From contig CAIXGY010000016.1 in NCBI GenBank assembly GCA_903919035.1, forward strand, positions 1 to 37,769: DNA of 37,769 nucleotides, given 5' to 3'. Position numbers and translations under genes: made by a program. Position 1 is the stretch's first letter; each line of letters begins with the position of its first letter. Source of the stretch: an uncultured Planctomycetaceae bacterium. GTDB taxonomy: Bacteria; Planctomycetota; Planctomycetia; Pirellulales; UBA1268. Shown here one piece after another: positions 8,260 to 17,852 of this stretch. The notes under the pieces were generated by a model, which saw only the letters and a list, made by a program, of their open reading frames with translations, ran no database searches and was not told where the DNA came from.

Positions 8260-8895
8260 ATGACTATCAGTGACGCGGAGAAATCAGCCGGAGACGCGAT
8301 CGGTGGGCTTGCTCGATCGAGGGGTCGTGACTTTCTCACGTCCGCTGAATGCGTCAAGCGGGCGGCGAACGGCATGCTCAGTGTCCGCGTCTATGACCGC
8401 CTGATGGATCTGGCTCGGCGCTCACGGCCTGCGATCATCGTCGAGATCGGGACAGCTCACGGCGCTGCGACCATCGCGCTGGCGATAGGGGCGAGGGCGG
8501 CCGGTGCCGCCTTCCATATCTACACGGTGGACCCATTCTCGGGTTTCTCCAGCCGAGTGATGTTCGGCGGCGTGGACGACAATCTTCGGATCGTCACCGC
8601 AGCTCTCTCTCGATTTGGTGTGACAGACTGCGTCACGGTCGTGGTGGGAACGGTGACGGATCTCATCGCGCGACTGCCCTCCGGTCCCATCGACCTTCTC
8701 CTTATCGACGCCGATGGAAGGATCGACCGCGACCTGGCTGCGGTCTACGACCGTCTCGCCCCCGATGCCGATATCGTGATCGACGACGTCGATGGAGATG
8801 TGTACCTGACCCGATTCGCCAACCGCATCTATTGCGATCAGAAACACCGCCTCACACGGCTCATCGTCGATCAACTCCGGGCTCCGGCCACCTGA
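8260..8895 (+). CDS. Class I SAM methyltransferase, probably frameshifted
   Basis: A 211-aa reading frame from ATG 8260. Motif I is IIVEIGTAHGAATIALA (59-75), the acidic post-II residue falls in YTVDPF, then come LLLIDADG and VIDDVDGDVYLTRFANRIYCDQKHRLTRLIVDQLR, a Methyltransf_24-like arrangement. GTG 8131 is an alternative start but adds a low-complexity N-terminus. The frame ends abruptly (RAPAT stop), while the next frame continues with protein-like sequence to 9116 (see next entry), so the gene appears broken or a base is missing in the assembly. A catechol- or sugar-type O-methylation is plausible, unproven. Confidence 0.7.
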   Translation: MTISDAEKSAGDAIGGLARSRGRDFLTSAECVKRAANGMLSVRVYDRLMDLARRSRPAIIVEIGTAHGAATIALAIGARAAGAAFHIYTVDPFSGFSSRVMFGGVDDNLRIVTAALSRFGVTDCVTVVVGTVTDLIARLPSGPIDLLLIDADGRIDRDLAAVYDRLAPDADIVIDDVDGDVYLTRFANRIYCDQKHRLTRLIVDQLRAPAT

Positions 8896-9116
8896 GAGAC
8901 GAGCAGGTCGAGGCAGCGACCGGCTTTTACTCGAAGGGTCGTGGCACGGCCGCGGCGATCGAAGCCCGGGCGCTCCCGGCCTACAGGGAACTCGTGTTCG
9001 CGGACATTGACGACATCGCCGTCGCGAGACGCCAGTCGGTATTCCGCCGCGCGTTCCACCGGCTCGGGACGCTCGCCGATCGGGTCCGTCGATGTTTCAA
9101 GCCTGACGTCGGTTGA
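8883..9116 (+). pseudogene. Out-of-frame C-terminal extension of the methyltransferase
   Basis: Directly after the in-frame end of the methyltransferase, another plus frame reads SGHLRDEQVEAATGFYSKGRGTAAAIEARALPAYRELVFADIDDIAV... to TGA 9114. Its composition is protein-like and it ends just before the integrase fragment. Joining it to the upstream domain near 8881 requires a one-base loss or two-base gain and would give a protein of about 285 aa. It may be a true frameshift mutation or a sequencing error. Confidence 0.45.
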
Positions 9117-9141
9117 GGCTCAGCGGGGCAGGCCATGGGCT

Positions 9142-9558
<417 letters not shown>

Positions 9559-9684
9559 TCATGTTGGGTGGTCGATCCTTTGCCATATCCGGAAAAGAAG
9601 CGACTGCCTGATAATAGATCGGTCAGACATCGAAATGAAGCCCCACGCCCCTGGCTGCGGAAATCGGCCGCTCCCAGGCCTCCC

Positions 9685-11409
9685 ATGCCGCCCGATGTGC
9701 CACCGACACCGCCGTCGCCAGCCTCGCCAGGTCGGCCCGGCGCGGAACCTGCCGAGACCGCCGGCCTGCAGCCCTCTGTCGGCTCTTCAGCCCAGACGGA
9801 AGCCGCCGGTGGTCCTCCGCCTCACGACGTGCGGCCGCCCCTGATCGTGCCGGTGCCGCGCCGCCGAACGGGCTGGCTCGTCGGCATCCTCGGCGAGGAG
9901 GAGGCCGCCGAGTTTCGCTCGATCCCCGCGCGGATCCGAGCGTGGCTCGACGCCTGGGTGCGAAAAAGCCCCCCGTTCACCGTGAGCCTGTCGGTGCACG
10001 TCGCCCTGCTGCTCGCGTTGGCTCTCGTCTTCGTGCGGCTGGAACGCACACGCCGGCGGCCGATCGATCTCTCCTTTGCCGCCGCAAACTCCGTCGAGGC
10101 CGAGCGGGCGGGCGTGCAGATGGTCGAACCGGAGCCAGAGCCGGAACCGGTCTCGCAACCGGACGCGGTGGACGAACCAGAGCCCGTCGAGGATCCCGTC
10201 GCCGCGCCGATCGCCGCCGCGGCGGAGCAGGTGAACGCGCTCGGTTCCGAGCCCGAGCCGGCCGCGGCACCGGCGGTGGGCTCACTGCTCGATGGCCGGG
10301 TGGCAGGCCGACGCGAACGACTCGTCGCGGCCTATGGCGGAACCGCCGCCACCGAGGCCGCGGTGACCCGGGCCCTCGACTGGCTGGCGCGGCAACAGCA
10401 GAAGAACGGGCTCTGGAGCCTGCGGGGCCCCTATGCGTCGGGCGGGTCGCAGGAGAACCAACTCGCCGCGACGGCGATGGCGCTGCTCGCCTTCCACGGC
10501 GCGGGCACGACACCGCGCGAGGGCCCGCATCACAAGGCCGTGGCCGCGGCATGGACGGCCCTCCTCAAACGGCAGGTGGCCGGCCCCGAGGCGGCTGAGG
10601 ATCGCGCGGACCACGGGCGATTCGTGATCTCCGCCGAGGATCCGCCCGCCCACCACGCCCTCTATGCCCACGCGCAGGCCACGATCGCGATCTGCGAGCT
10701 CTACGGGATGACGAAGGATCCGATCTACGAGCAGCCGGCGCGGAGGGCCGTGGCCTATGCCGTGGCGGCCCAGGGCCGCAATGGCGGCTGGCGCTACGAG
10801 CCCGGCCAGGACGGCGACATGTCGGTGACGGGCTGGTATCTGATGGCGCTCAAGAGCGCGCAGATGGCGGGGCTCGACGTGCCGGCGGCTACCTGGGACG
10901 GCGTGGAGCGGTTTCTCGACCACGTGGCGGTCGACGGCGGCCGCCGCTACGGCTACCGCTTCGACGACAGGAACAGAACGGCCGACCTGAACGCCGCGCG
11001 GAGGGCGGCCGGCCCGGTCACCGCGGCGGTGTCGGCGGAGGGGCTGCTCTGCCGGCAATACCTCGGCTGGCCCCGCACCCGTCCCGAGTTGACGGCCGGC
11101 GTCGAGGCACTCGTGGGCGAGAAGTTCCTCGACTGGGAGCACGACAAAGACGTCTATGCGTGGTACTACATCACGCAGGTCGTGCATCACGTCGGCGGGC
11201 CCGCGTGGCAGCGGTGGAACGGTCGCCTCGTCGAGGTGTTGCCCGCTGCCCAGGTGGCCAAGGGGTCGGAGCGGGGTTCCTGGGATCCGGCGCTCGACAA
11301 GTGGGGGGCGAACGGCGGCCGGTTGTTCGTCACCTGCTTCTGCACCTACATGCTCGAGGTCTACTACCGTCACCTGCCGCTCTACGGCGAGGCGGCCGGG
11401 CAGCCCTGA
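9685..11409 (+). CDS. Membrane-anchored squalene-cyclase-like repeat protein
   Basis: A protein of about 574 aa from ATG 9685: a proline-rich cytoplasmic N-terminus, one membrane segment (VSLSVHVALLLALALVFV, about 100-117), an acidic PEPEPEPEP linker, then an alpha-barrel domain of prenyltransferase/squalene-oxidase repeats. Repeat motifs include QQKNGLWSL, GRNGGWRYEPGQDGDMSVTGWYLMAL and GSWDPALDKWGANGGRLFVTCFCTYMLEVYYRHLPLY. The DxDD acid motif of true cyclases is not visible, so terpene cyclisation is unlikely; many planctomycete proteins of this kind have unknown roles. The ORF track start at 9568 lies just beyond the tRNA and is probably too early. Confidence 0.7.
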   Translation: MPPDVPPTPPSPASPGRPGAEPAETAGLQPSVGSSAQTEAAGGPPPHDVRPPLIVPVPRRRTGWLVGILGEEEAAEFRSIPARIRAWLDAWVRKSPPFTVSLSVHVALLLALALVFVRLERTRRRPIDLSFAAANSVEAERAGVQMVEPEPEPEPVSQPDAVDEPEPVEDPVAAPIAAAAEQVNALGSEPEPAAAPAVGSLLDGRVAGRRERLVAAYGGTAATEAAVTRALDWLARQQQKNGLWSLRGPYASGGSQENQLAATAMALLAFHGAGTTPREGPHHKAVAAAWTALLKRQVAGPEAAEDRADHGRFVISAEDPPAHHALYAHAQATIAICELYGMTKDPIYEQPARRAVAYAVAAQGRNGGWRYEPGQDGDMSVTGWYLMALKSAQMAGLDVPAATWDGVERFLDHVAVDGGRRYGYRFDDRNRTADLNAARRAAGPVTAAVSAEGLLCRQYLGWPRTRPELTAGVEALVGEKFLDWEHDKDVYAWYYITQVVHHVGGPAWQRWNGRLVEVLPAAQVAKGSERGSWDPALDKWGANGGRLFVTCFCTYMLEVYYRHLPLYGEAAGQP

Positions 11410-11425
11410 CCTCCGCGTCGCCGCG

Positions 11426-12976
11426 TCAGCCCGTGGCGACGATGCCGAGCCGCGCGAGCGCCGGCACGGAGGTGGTGAGGAAGGTGTCGCAGGCCTGCGC
11501 GACCAGCTGCGCCTGCTCGGTCGCGTCGGTGACCGCGCGGCCCTGCTGCTGCAACGTCCGGCCGCTCGTGGCCAGTCGTGCACTCACCCGGTCGGCCACG
11601 CCGTCGCGGCCCCGCTCGCAGAGCTCGTGGAGCATGACGGCCTCCAGGTCGCCGATGGAGTGGCCGGTGCCGGTGTGTCGGCTGGCCAGCGCGATCGCCC
11701 GGCCGCCGAGCGCCTCGCTGGCGATCAGCGCTCGGTTGAACGCATCGGGCACGCTCACGCGGCCCGTCACGTTGCCGGTGACGTCGGGCAGCGGCCCGGC
11801 GGCCACCTCGAACAGCCCCATCGCCACGCCGGCATCGACAGCCCGGGCCACGTCGTCCGGCCTCGTCGCCCGAAACGGCTCGGCCGCGACGATCTCGGAC
11901 AGCCGTAGGCTCCGGTCGCCAAGTGCGTCGAGCAGGGCCTGGTAGAGCGGGCCCTGCACCGTGGACGTGACCACGCCGAGATTCGCCTGCCAGGGGAGCG
12001 TGGTGCCGGGCCGCGCGACGCGAAAGTGAAGGTCGTCGGCCTCACGGAGCCGGGCCTCCACGTCGGCCAACGTCCGCGGCTGCCGCGAGAAGATGTCCCA
12101 GCGGAAGGCCGTGTTGGCGCAGAAATCCTTGTGGGCCTCGGTCACGAGCCGGTTGGTGGTGGTGCGGAAGAGTTCCTGGAACTCGGGCCTCACGCAGAGA
12201 TCCCAGAAGTTGGTGTGCACCGGCAGGCTGCCGACGAACGGCAGACCGGCGGCCCCGAAGGCGGCCGCGACGTCGGCAACGTAAAAGCTCGTCCAGTGCT
12301 CGTTGAGATACTCGTGGGCCAGGTACTTCGCGTCCTGCGTGAGCAGGGCATCGACGTAGGCGGCGGCCCGGGGGTTGTCTTCGAAATACTTGGCGTGCTT
12401 GTCGCGGATGTACACGACGTAGGCGAGGGCATCCTTGATGCGTTGCACCGAGTCGCCCTGCCGGAGGGCGGCGTAGTGCCGGAGGATGCCGCGGATCGGC
12501 TGCAGGTGGGCCCAGCCGGGCAGGGCGTTGTAACTCACGAGCACGAGCCCGCCCGGGGCCAGATGCCGGTCGAGCACGCGAAGCACGTCCTCGCGGACCT
12601 GCGGCGACACCCAGCTCCAGATGCCGTGCAGGGCGATGAAATCGAATGAGCCGAGATCGGCGGGGGCCGCGTCGAACGCGGCGTTGATCACGCGGACGTT
12701 CCGCAGGCCGCCCGCGGCCACGTCGCGCTCCACGGCCGCCGTGTGTTCGGCATTGACGTCGATGCCCACGAACTGGCCGTGCGGATTGGCGGCGGCGAGG
12801 GTCGTCAGCGAGCGGCCCAGGCCGCACCCGAGTTCGAGGTAGCGGAAGCCTTCGGCTACCCGTGGCGGTGCGACGCGATTGAGGGCGGCCACGTGCCGCA
12901 GGGCCACCGGGGCCATGTGGGCGTAGAAGCCGGGGACGTAGGTGACGTCGGTGATGTAGCCGGCAGCCGCGGTCAT
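11426..12976 (-). CDS. Methyltransferase with regulatory domain
   Basis: A 516-aa protein with an N-terminal class I SAM methyltransferase domain (motif I YLELGCGLGRSLTTLA, 46-61; VGIDVN as the motif II acidic strand) followed by a methyltransferase regulatory domain of the PF10119 type (KYLAHEYLNEHWTSFYVADVAAAFGAAGL) and a C-terminal helical domain. The ATG at 12976 is fixed by a strong Shine-Dalgarno (AAGGAG, seven or eight bases upstream). It ends convergently 16 bp from the previous plus-strand gene. This family is common in planctomycetes and proteobacteria; its substrate is unknown. It lies downstream of trmL on the same strand but after a repeat-containing spacer. Confidence 0.85.
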   Translation of the reverse strand: MTAAAGYITDVTYVPGFYAHMAPVALRHVAALNRVAPPRVAEGFRYLELGCGLGRSLTTLAAANPHGQFVGIDVNAEHTAAVERDVAAGGLRNVRVINAAFDAAPADLGSFDFIALHGIWSWVSPQVREDVLRVLDRHLAPGGLVLVSYNALPGWAHLQPIRGILRHYAALRQGDSVQRIKDALAYVVYIRDKHAKYFEDNPRAAAYVDALLTQDAKYLAHEYLNEHWTSFYVADVAAAFGAAGLPFVGSLPVHTNFWDLCVRPEFQELFRTTTNRLVTEAHKDFCANTAFRWDIFSRQPRTLADVEARLREADDLHFRVARPGTTLPWQANLGVVTSTVQGPLYQALLDALGDRSLRLSEIVAAEPFRATRPDDVARAVDAGVAMGLFEVAAGPLPDVTGNVTGRVSVPDAFNRALIASEALGGRAIALASRHTGTGHSIGDLEAVMLHELCERGRDGVADRVSARLATSGRTLQQQGRAVTDATEQAQLVAQACDTFLTTSVPALARLGIVATG

Positions 12977-13027
12977 GCGTGCTCCTTCTTCAGGGGGACG
13001 GCGGTAGTATGCCACGGCGGCCGTCGA

Positions 13028-13042
13028 GCCGGCGTTGCCGGC
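13028..13042 (-). other. Short perfect hairpin upstream of the methyltransferase
   Basis: GCCGGC AAC GCCGGC, a six-base-pair stem with a three-base loop, about 50 bp upstream of the ATG at 12976. There is no U-run after it on either strand, so it is not a classical terminator. Confidence 0.35.
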
Positions 13043-13091
13043 CGAGCGCAGCACGGATGAGGAAGTGAGGCCAGCATCGAGTGAGCGAAAG

Positions 13092-13199
13092 GCACGAAGC
13101 CCGTCGCGAACGTCCGCGCGAGACGGCACGGGCATCGTCGACGCCGGTTGGGCGAGTTGACCCGCCTCGCCGACTCGCGACGATCACGTGTGAACCGCA
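13092..13199 (-). repeat. Dispersed intergenic repeat, copy A (3' of trmL)
   Basis: Read on the minus strand it begins directly after the trmL stop (tgcggttcacacgtgatcg...) and contains a 31-bp core that is identical to 34735-34765. The core includes a TCGCG / CGCGA hairpin, and flanking GCCCGT / ACGGGC can close an outer stem. The spurious ORF here reads CPCRLARTFATG, matching CPCRLARTFAKG at copy C. It lies in the trmL-to-methyltransferase spacer. Confidence 0.8.
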
Positions 13200-13679
13200 T
13201 CAGTCGTCGACCGTCCACTGCCGCAGGGCCTCGTAGGCCACGATCGCGGCGCAGTTGGAGAGGTTGAGGCTGCGAACCTGCGGCCGCGAGGGAATCGTCA
13301 GCAGGTGGTCAGGGTGGGCGGCGGTGAGCGCGGCGGGCAGCCCCGCCGACTCCTTGCCGAACACCAGCACGTCCCCCCGCGCGTACGAGACGCCGGTGTA
13401 GGGTCGGGTCGCCCGCGCGGAAAACAGCCAGCGGGTGCCCGCGCCGCTCGCGTCGAGGCGGGTCACGAGGTGATCCCAGGAATCGGCGGCCTCCCACTCA
13501 AGTTCGTCCCAGTAGTCGAGCCCGGCGCGGCGGAGGTAGTAGTCGTCGAGCGAGAAGCCCAGCGGCCGGACGAGCCACATCTTCGCCCCGAGGGCCACGC
13601 AGGTGCGGCCCACGTTGCCGGCGTTCGGCGGGATTTCCGGCTCGTGGAGGACGATATGAAGGATGGGGTCGTAACGCAT
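13200..13679 (-). CDS. trmL: tRNA (cytidine/uridine-34-2'-O)-methyltransferase
   Basis: A 159-aa SPOUT methyltransferase that 2'-O-methylates the wobble base of certain leucine tRNAs. All hallmark segments are present in order: [48 protein letters not shown], a central [14 protein letters not shown], and the knot ending [28 protein letters not shown]. Length is usual for TrmL. The start [14 protein letters not shown] at 13679 is preferred; the longer ORF runs antisense through ispG. Its ATG overlaps, divergently, an alternative ispG start. Confidence 0.93.
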   Translation of the reverse strand: MRYDPILHIVLHEPEIPPNAGNVGRTCVALGAKMWLVRPLGFSLDDYYLRRAGLDYWDELEWEAADSWDHLVTRLDASGAGTRWLFSARATRPYTGVSYARGDVLVFGKESAGLPAALTAAHPDHLLTIPSRPQVRSLNLSNCAAIVAYEALRQWTVDD

Positions 13680-13725
13680 GGATTCGCCGGCCGGCGGCCG
13701 TCTGCTATCGTTGGAGCACAGTGTG

Positions 13726-14880
13726 ATGACGGGAGGCCACGTGGTCGAGTTGAAGCGGAATCGGACGCGGGCGGTGAAGATCGGCAGCATCACGATCGGT
13801 GCCGGCCACCCCATCGCCGCCCAGAGCATGACGGCCACCCACACGCAGGACGTGGCCGCCACCGTGGAGCAGGCCAACGCCCTGCACGCGGCCGGCGCGG
13901 GCGTGGTGCGGATCGCGGTGGACTCCAAGAAGGACGCGGCCGCCCTCCCGGCGATCCGGGCTGGCACGCCGGCCAACCTGGCGATCGACCTCCAGGAGAA
14001 CTACCGTCTGGCCGTCGACGTGGCGCCGCACGTCGACAAACTCCGCTACAACCCCGGCCACCTCTACCACCACGAGCCGACGAAGCCCTGGCAGGAGAAG
14101 GTGAAGTTCATCGCCGGCGTCGCGGCCGACCACGACTGTGCCCTGCGGGTGGGCGTGAACTGCGGCAGCGTGGATCCCGCGAAGAAGGAGCAGTTTGACC
14201 CCGAGGATTCGATCGGCCCGATGCTCGCCAGCGCGCTCGAGCATTGCGAGTTGCTCGACTCCATCGGCTTCACCCGCTACGCGGTGTCGCTCAAGGACTC
14301 GGATCCCCGCAAGGTGATCGACGTCAACCGGCGGTTCGCCGCGGAGCGGCCCGACGTGCCCCTGCATCTGGGCGTGACCGAGGCGGGGATGCCACCCGAC
14401 GGCATCATCAAGACGCGGATCGCCTTCGAGCAGCTGATCTCGCGGGGCATCGGCGACACCGTCCGGGTGTCGCTCACGGTGCCGAATGTCGACAAGCCGC
14501 AGGAGATCGCCGCCGCCAACCAGATCCTCGCCGACATCGCCGCCGGCCGGGTGCGGAGCGTGGTGGACTACGGCCTCGCCTCGCTCAACATCATTTCCTG
14601 CCCGAGCTGCTCGCGGGTCGAGAACGAGGCCTTCATCGACCTGGCCAAGCAGGTGAAGGCGATGACCGACTATGCCCGTGACCACGCGATCACGATCGCC
14701 GTGATGGGCTGCCGGGTGAACGGCCCCGGCGAGACCGACGACGCCGATCTCGGCCTGTGGTGCGGGCCGACGCACGTGAATCTGAAGAAGAAGAGCGTCG
14801 AGCTCGGGGCCTTCCCCTACGACGAGATTCTGCCGCGGCTCCGGGCCGAGCTCGACACGCTGATCGCGGAGCGGGCATGA
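13726..14880 (+). CDS. ispG: 4-hydroxy-3-methylbut-2-en-1-yl diphosphate synthase
   Basis: IspG (GcpE) reduces MEcPP to HMBPP in the MEP isoprenoid pathway using a [4Fe-4S] cluster. The product is about 384 aa, the short bacterial form without the inserted domain. Visible are [13 protein letters not shown] near the start, the NxGS-like GVNCGSVD, and the cluster ligands in ISCPSCSR and [10 protein letters not shown] near the C-terminus. Start candidates are ATG 13726 and GTG 13741, the latter with GGGAGG four bases upstream. It is the first gene of a run in which rimO follows by an ATGA overlap. Confidence 0.95.
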   Translation: MTGGHVVELKRNRTRAVKIGSITIGAGHPIAAQSMTATHTQDVAATVEQANALHAAGAGVVRIAVDSKKDAAALPAIRAGTPANLAIDLQENYRLAVDVAPHVDKLRYNPGHLYHHEPTKPWQEKVKFIAGVAADHDCALRVGVNCGSVDPAKKEQFDPEDSIGPMLASALEHCELLDSIGFTRYAVSLKDSDPRKVIDVNRRFAAERPDVPLHLGVTEAGMPPDGIIKTRIAFEQLISRGIGDTVRVSLTVPNVDKPQEIAAANQILADIAAGRVRSVVDYGLASLNIISCPSCSRVENEAFIDLAKQVKAMTDYARDHAITIAVMGCRVNGPGETDDADLGLWCGPTHVNLKKKSVELGAFPYDEILPRLRAELDTLIAERA

Positions 14881-16322
14881 AAGGTCTGCCGATCGTCTCA
14901 GCCGACGAGCCGTGCGGGGTCGGGACGTCGGCCCTGCCGGTGATCCAGCCCGTCGATCCGGCCACCTGCCGGGGCACGTTCTCGATGGTCAGCCTCGGCT
15001 GCCCCAAGAACCTCGTCGACAGCGAGCGGATGCTCGGGCTGCTGCGGGAGGACGGCTGGCAGCTCGTGGCCGAGCCGCACGGGGCGGATCTCGTGATCGT
15101 CAACACCTGTGCCTTCATCGACGCCTCGCGGCAGGAGTCGTATGGGGCCATCCGCGAGATGCTCGACCTCAAGGCGGCCGGCGCCACCCGCGGCGTGATC
15201 GTGGCAGGCTGCCTCGCCGAACGGCAGAAGGAGTCGCTCCTCGACGAGCTGCCGGGGGTGGACGCGGTGATCGGCGTCTTTTCCCGGGACGAAGTGGCCC
15301 GCGCGGCCGAGCGGCTGCTCGGCGGCCTCGGGGATCAGCGGAGCGTGTTCCGCCCGGCGCCGGCGCGGGCCCTCGACGATTCCGGTCGCATGCGGGTCAC
15401 GCCGCGGCACATGGCCTACCTCAAGATCTCGGAGGGCTGCGACCGGACCTGCACGTTCTGCGCGATCCCGCGGATGCGCGGCAAGCATGCCACGAAGCCG
15501 ATCGAGGAGGTGGTGCGCGAGGCCCGCGAACTCGCCGCGGACGGCGTCAAGGAGCTCGTGATCGTCGCGCAGGACACGACCTACTACGGGCTCGATCTCT
15601 ATGGCGAGACACGGCTCGTGGAATTGCTCGGCGAGCTGGAGCGGGTGGACGGGATCGAGTGGATCCGGCTCATGTACCTCTATCCGATCCACTTCACCGA
15701 CCGCCTCGTCGCCACGATCGCCGGGAGCGGCAAGATCCTGCCCTACCTCGACATGCCCTTGCAGCACGCCAGCGATCCGGTGCTCAAGCGGATGCAGCGG
15801 CGGGTCAACCGGGCCGCCACCGAGGAGTTGCTGGGAAAGCTCCGCGAGCGGATCCCCGACCTCGTGCTCCGCACCACGTTCATCACGGGGTTTCCGGGGG
15901 AGACCGACCCGCAGTTCGCGGAGTTGGTCGACTTCGTCCGCCGGTGGCGGTTCGAGCGGGTGGGAGTGTTTACCTATTCGCTGGAGCCCGACACGCCCGC
16001 GGCGCGGCTCGACGGCCATCTGCCCGAGGACGTGAAGACGGCCCGACGCGACGAACTCATGCGGGTGCAGCAGGGCATCGCCCACGACCACGCCCGGCGA
16101 CAGGTGGGCCGCACGCTCGACGTGATCGTCGATCGGCGCAGCGACGAGCGGCCCGACGTGTGGATCGCCCGCACCAAGGCCGACGCGCCCGACATCGACT
16201 GCGTGGCCTGGATCACCGCGCCGGGCAGCGAGCATGGCCGGCCGCTCACGGGCCGCATCCTGCCGGTCGAGGTGGTCGCCGCCTCGGGCTATGACCTGGC
16301 CGCGGTGTCCGCCGAGGCCTGA
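14877..16322 (+). CDS. rimO: Ribosomal protein uS12 methylthiotransferase
   Basis: RimO attaches a methylthio group to an aspartate of ribosomal protein S12. The 481-aa protein has the UPF0004 domain with its three cluster cysteines (SLGCPKN C42, VNTCAF C78, VAGCLAE C112), the radical SAM motif CDRTCTFC within [18 protein letters not shown], and a C-terminal TRAM domain. The signature [39 protein letters not shown] distinguishes RimO from MiaB. ATG 14877 overlaps the ispG stop; a 36-residue N-terminal extension before the first conserved strand is slightly longer than usual. Confidence 0.95.
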   Translation: MKGLPIVSADEPCGVGTSALPVIQPVDPATCRGTFSMVSLGCPKNLVDSERMLGLLREDGWQLVAEPHGADLVIVNTCAFIDASRQESYGAIREMLDLKAAGATRGVIVAGCLAERQKESLLDELPGVDAVIGVFSRDEVARAAERLLGGLGDQRSVFRPAPARALDDSGRMRVTPRHMAYLKISEGCDRTCTFCAIPRMRGKHATKPIEEVVREARELAADGVKELVIVAQDTTYYGLDLYGETRLVELLGELERVDGIEWIRLMYLYPIHFTDRLVATIAGSGKILPYLDMPLQHASDPVLKRMQRRVNRAATEELLGKLRERIPDLVLRTTFITGFPGETDPQFAELVDFVRRWRFERVGVFTYSLEPDTPAARLDGHLPEDVKTARRDELMRVQQGIAHDHARRQVGRTLDVIVDRRSDERPDVWIARTKADAPDIDCVAWITAPGSEHGRPLTGRILPVEVVAASGYDLAAVSAEA

Positions 16323-16325
16323 CGC

Positions 16326-16919
16326 ATGGCCACCGATCGCGTGCTCACCGTGCCCAACGTACTGTCGCTCGCGCGGCTGGGCCTGGCGGTCGTGTTCTTC
16401 GCGGCGGTCGAGCGGCCGGAGCCGGTCGCCGCGTTCTGGCTGTTTCTCGTGGCGGCGTCCACCGACTGGGTCGATGGCTGGTGGGCGCGGCGGTTCGGCC
16501 AGGTGAGCCGGCTGGGACGGATCTTCGATCCGCTCGTCGACAAGGTGCTCGTGTGCGGCGCCTGGGTGCTGCTCGCCGCCCGCGACGGCGGGTCGGCGAT
16601 CCTGCCCTGGATGGCCCTGGTGGTCGTCGTCCGCGAACTCGTGGTGACGGCCGTCCGCGCGGAGATGGAACGGATCGGCCGCGACTTCTCCGCCGCGCTC
16701 GTCGGAAAATTGAAGATGGTGTTGCAGTGTGCGGCCGTGGCCCTCGAGTTGGCGGCGCGTGCCTGGCCGGGCTGGCAGCCTGGCGGCGTCGATCCGCGGC
16801 TGGCCGCGACGTGGACGGCTTGGGCGGCCGTCGTGGCCACGGTCTGGTCGGGCGTCGAGTATCTCGTCGCCGCACGGGTGCTCGTCGCCCGCGGCGCGGG
16901 CTCGCCGCCCGGGGAATGA
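16326..16919 (+). CDS. pgsA: CDP-alcohol phosphatidyltransferase (PgsA-like)
   Basis: An integral membrane enzyme of 197 aa, most likely making phosphatidylglycerophosphate from CDP-diacylglycerol and glycerol-3-phosphate. The full family motif DxxDGxxARx8GxxxDxxxD is present without change: DWVDGWWAR through GRIFDPLVD, residues 47-72. The start TVPNVLSLARLGL is typical of PgsA. It starts 3 bp after rimO and its stop overlaps the CPBP gene start, so it is part of the same operon. A different alcohol acceptor cannot be excluded. Confidence 0.9.
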   Translation: MATDRVLTVPNVLSLARLGLAVVFFAAVERPEPVAAFWLFLVAASTDWVDGWWARRFGQVSRLGRIFDPLVDKVLVCGAWVLLAARDGGSAILPWMALVVVVRELVVTAVRAEMERIGRDFSAALVGKLKMVLQCAAVALELAARAWPGWQPGGVDPRLAATWTAWAAVVATVWSGVEYLVAARVLVARGAGSPPGE

Positions 16920-17779
16920 GCGGGGCGGCAGACATGCAGACGGGTGAAGCGGTCGGCGTCGGCGGGGTGGATCCGACACTGACCGTGCCGCTGATCGCTG
17001 CGATGCTCGTGGCCTGGACGGCGAGTATCGTCGTGGCCGCGCGGCTCGCGGTCCGGCTGCGGCGCGGACTCCCGATGGTCGATCCACGGCCGCATCCGCC
17101 GGTGACCTGGGGCGGAGCCGACGTGGCGGCAGTCGCGGCGATGTTCATCGGTCTGCTCATGGCGGCGGGCTGGTGGGTGCGGCCGGAATCCGCCTTGCGT
17201 CTCCAACTTGCCGCGGACGTGATCACGAAACTTGGCGCCACGCTCGCGGGCCTGGCTGTGCTGCGAATGGCCGGCGCTTCGTGGGCCGCCCTCGGCTTCG
17301 GTGGAGAACGTGTCGTTGACGATCTGCGGATCGCCGTCGGCGGGCTGGCGCTCGTGCTGGCGCCGCTGCTCGGCATCGCGGCCATCCTCGACCGGATCGT
17401 GCCGTATCGCCATCCGGTCGTGACGTTTCTCCAGACCGAGCGGGATCCGGTCGCCATCGGGCTCGTCGTGCTTGCGGCCGTTTGCGTGGCGCCGGTGGCC
17501 GAGGAGTTTTTCTTTCGCAGGGTGCTGCAGGGCTGGCTCGAGTGCCGCCTGCCCGAGGCCGACGGCGCCGTCGCGATCGGGCTCTCCGCGGCGGCCTTCG
17601 CCGCGGCCCACGCCGGGCATGGCCTGGCGGCCGGGCCGCTGTTCCTGCTCGGGGTGGTGCTCGGGGTCGTGGCCAGACGCACCGGGTCACTCGGGGCCTG
17701 CATCGGACTGCACGCGCTGTTCAATGCCGTGAGCGTGGGGCTGATCCTGGCCTCACCGCCTGGCCAGGGCGGGGCATGA
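16916..17779 (+). CDS. CPBP-family intramembrane metalloprotease
   Basis: A 287-aa multipass membrane protein with the CPBP (CAAX protease / bacteriocin-processing, Abi) domain at its C-terminus. Motifs: EEFFFRR (E196, E197, R201), FAAAHAGHG, and HALFNAVS. These supply the glutamates and histidines of the active site. The first 150 residues contain at least three further helices. ATG 16916 overlaps the pgsA stop (ATGA). The family cleaves prenylated or secreted peptides in some bacteria, but the substrate here is unknown. Confidence 0.85.
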   Translation: MSGAADMQTGEAVGVGGVDPTLTVPLIAAMLVAWTASIVVAARLAVRLRRGLPMVDPRPHPPVTWGGADVAAVAAMFIGLLMAAGWWVRPESALRLQLAADVITKLGATLAGLAVLRMAGASWAALGFGGERVVDDLRIAVGGLALVLAPLLGIAAILDRIVPYRHPVVTFLQTERDPVAIGLVVLAAVCVAPVAEEFFFRRVLQGWLECRLPEADGAVAIGLSAAAFAAAHAGHGLAAGPLFLLGVVLGVVARRTGSLGACIGLHALFNAVSVGLILASPPGQGGA

Positions 17780-17852
17780 GGGCTCGGGGCCCGGAATCGA
17801 TCTTGGCCGCGATGCGGCGGACGCGGCACAATCCCGGGCTCACCCATCTCGG

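Noticed and set aside
10282-11583. 433-aa minus-strand ORF
   Set aside because: Antisense shadow of the squalene-cyclase-like gene with no recognisable domain.
13000-13218. ORFs reading CPCRLARTFATGFVPFAHSM as a small protein
   Set aside because: The reading frame is explained by the dispersed nucleotide repeat (copy A); its resemblance to the ORF at 34618-34809 is at DNA level between intergenic copies.
14898-17087. 729-aa minus-strand ORF
   Set aside because: It lies antisense to rimO, pgsA and the CPBP gene and has the Arg/His/Pro-rich composition of a GC-driven shadow.
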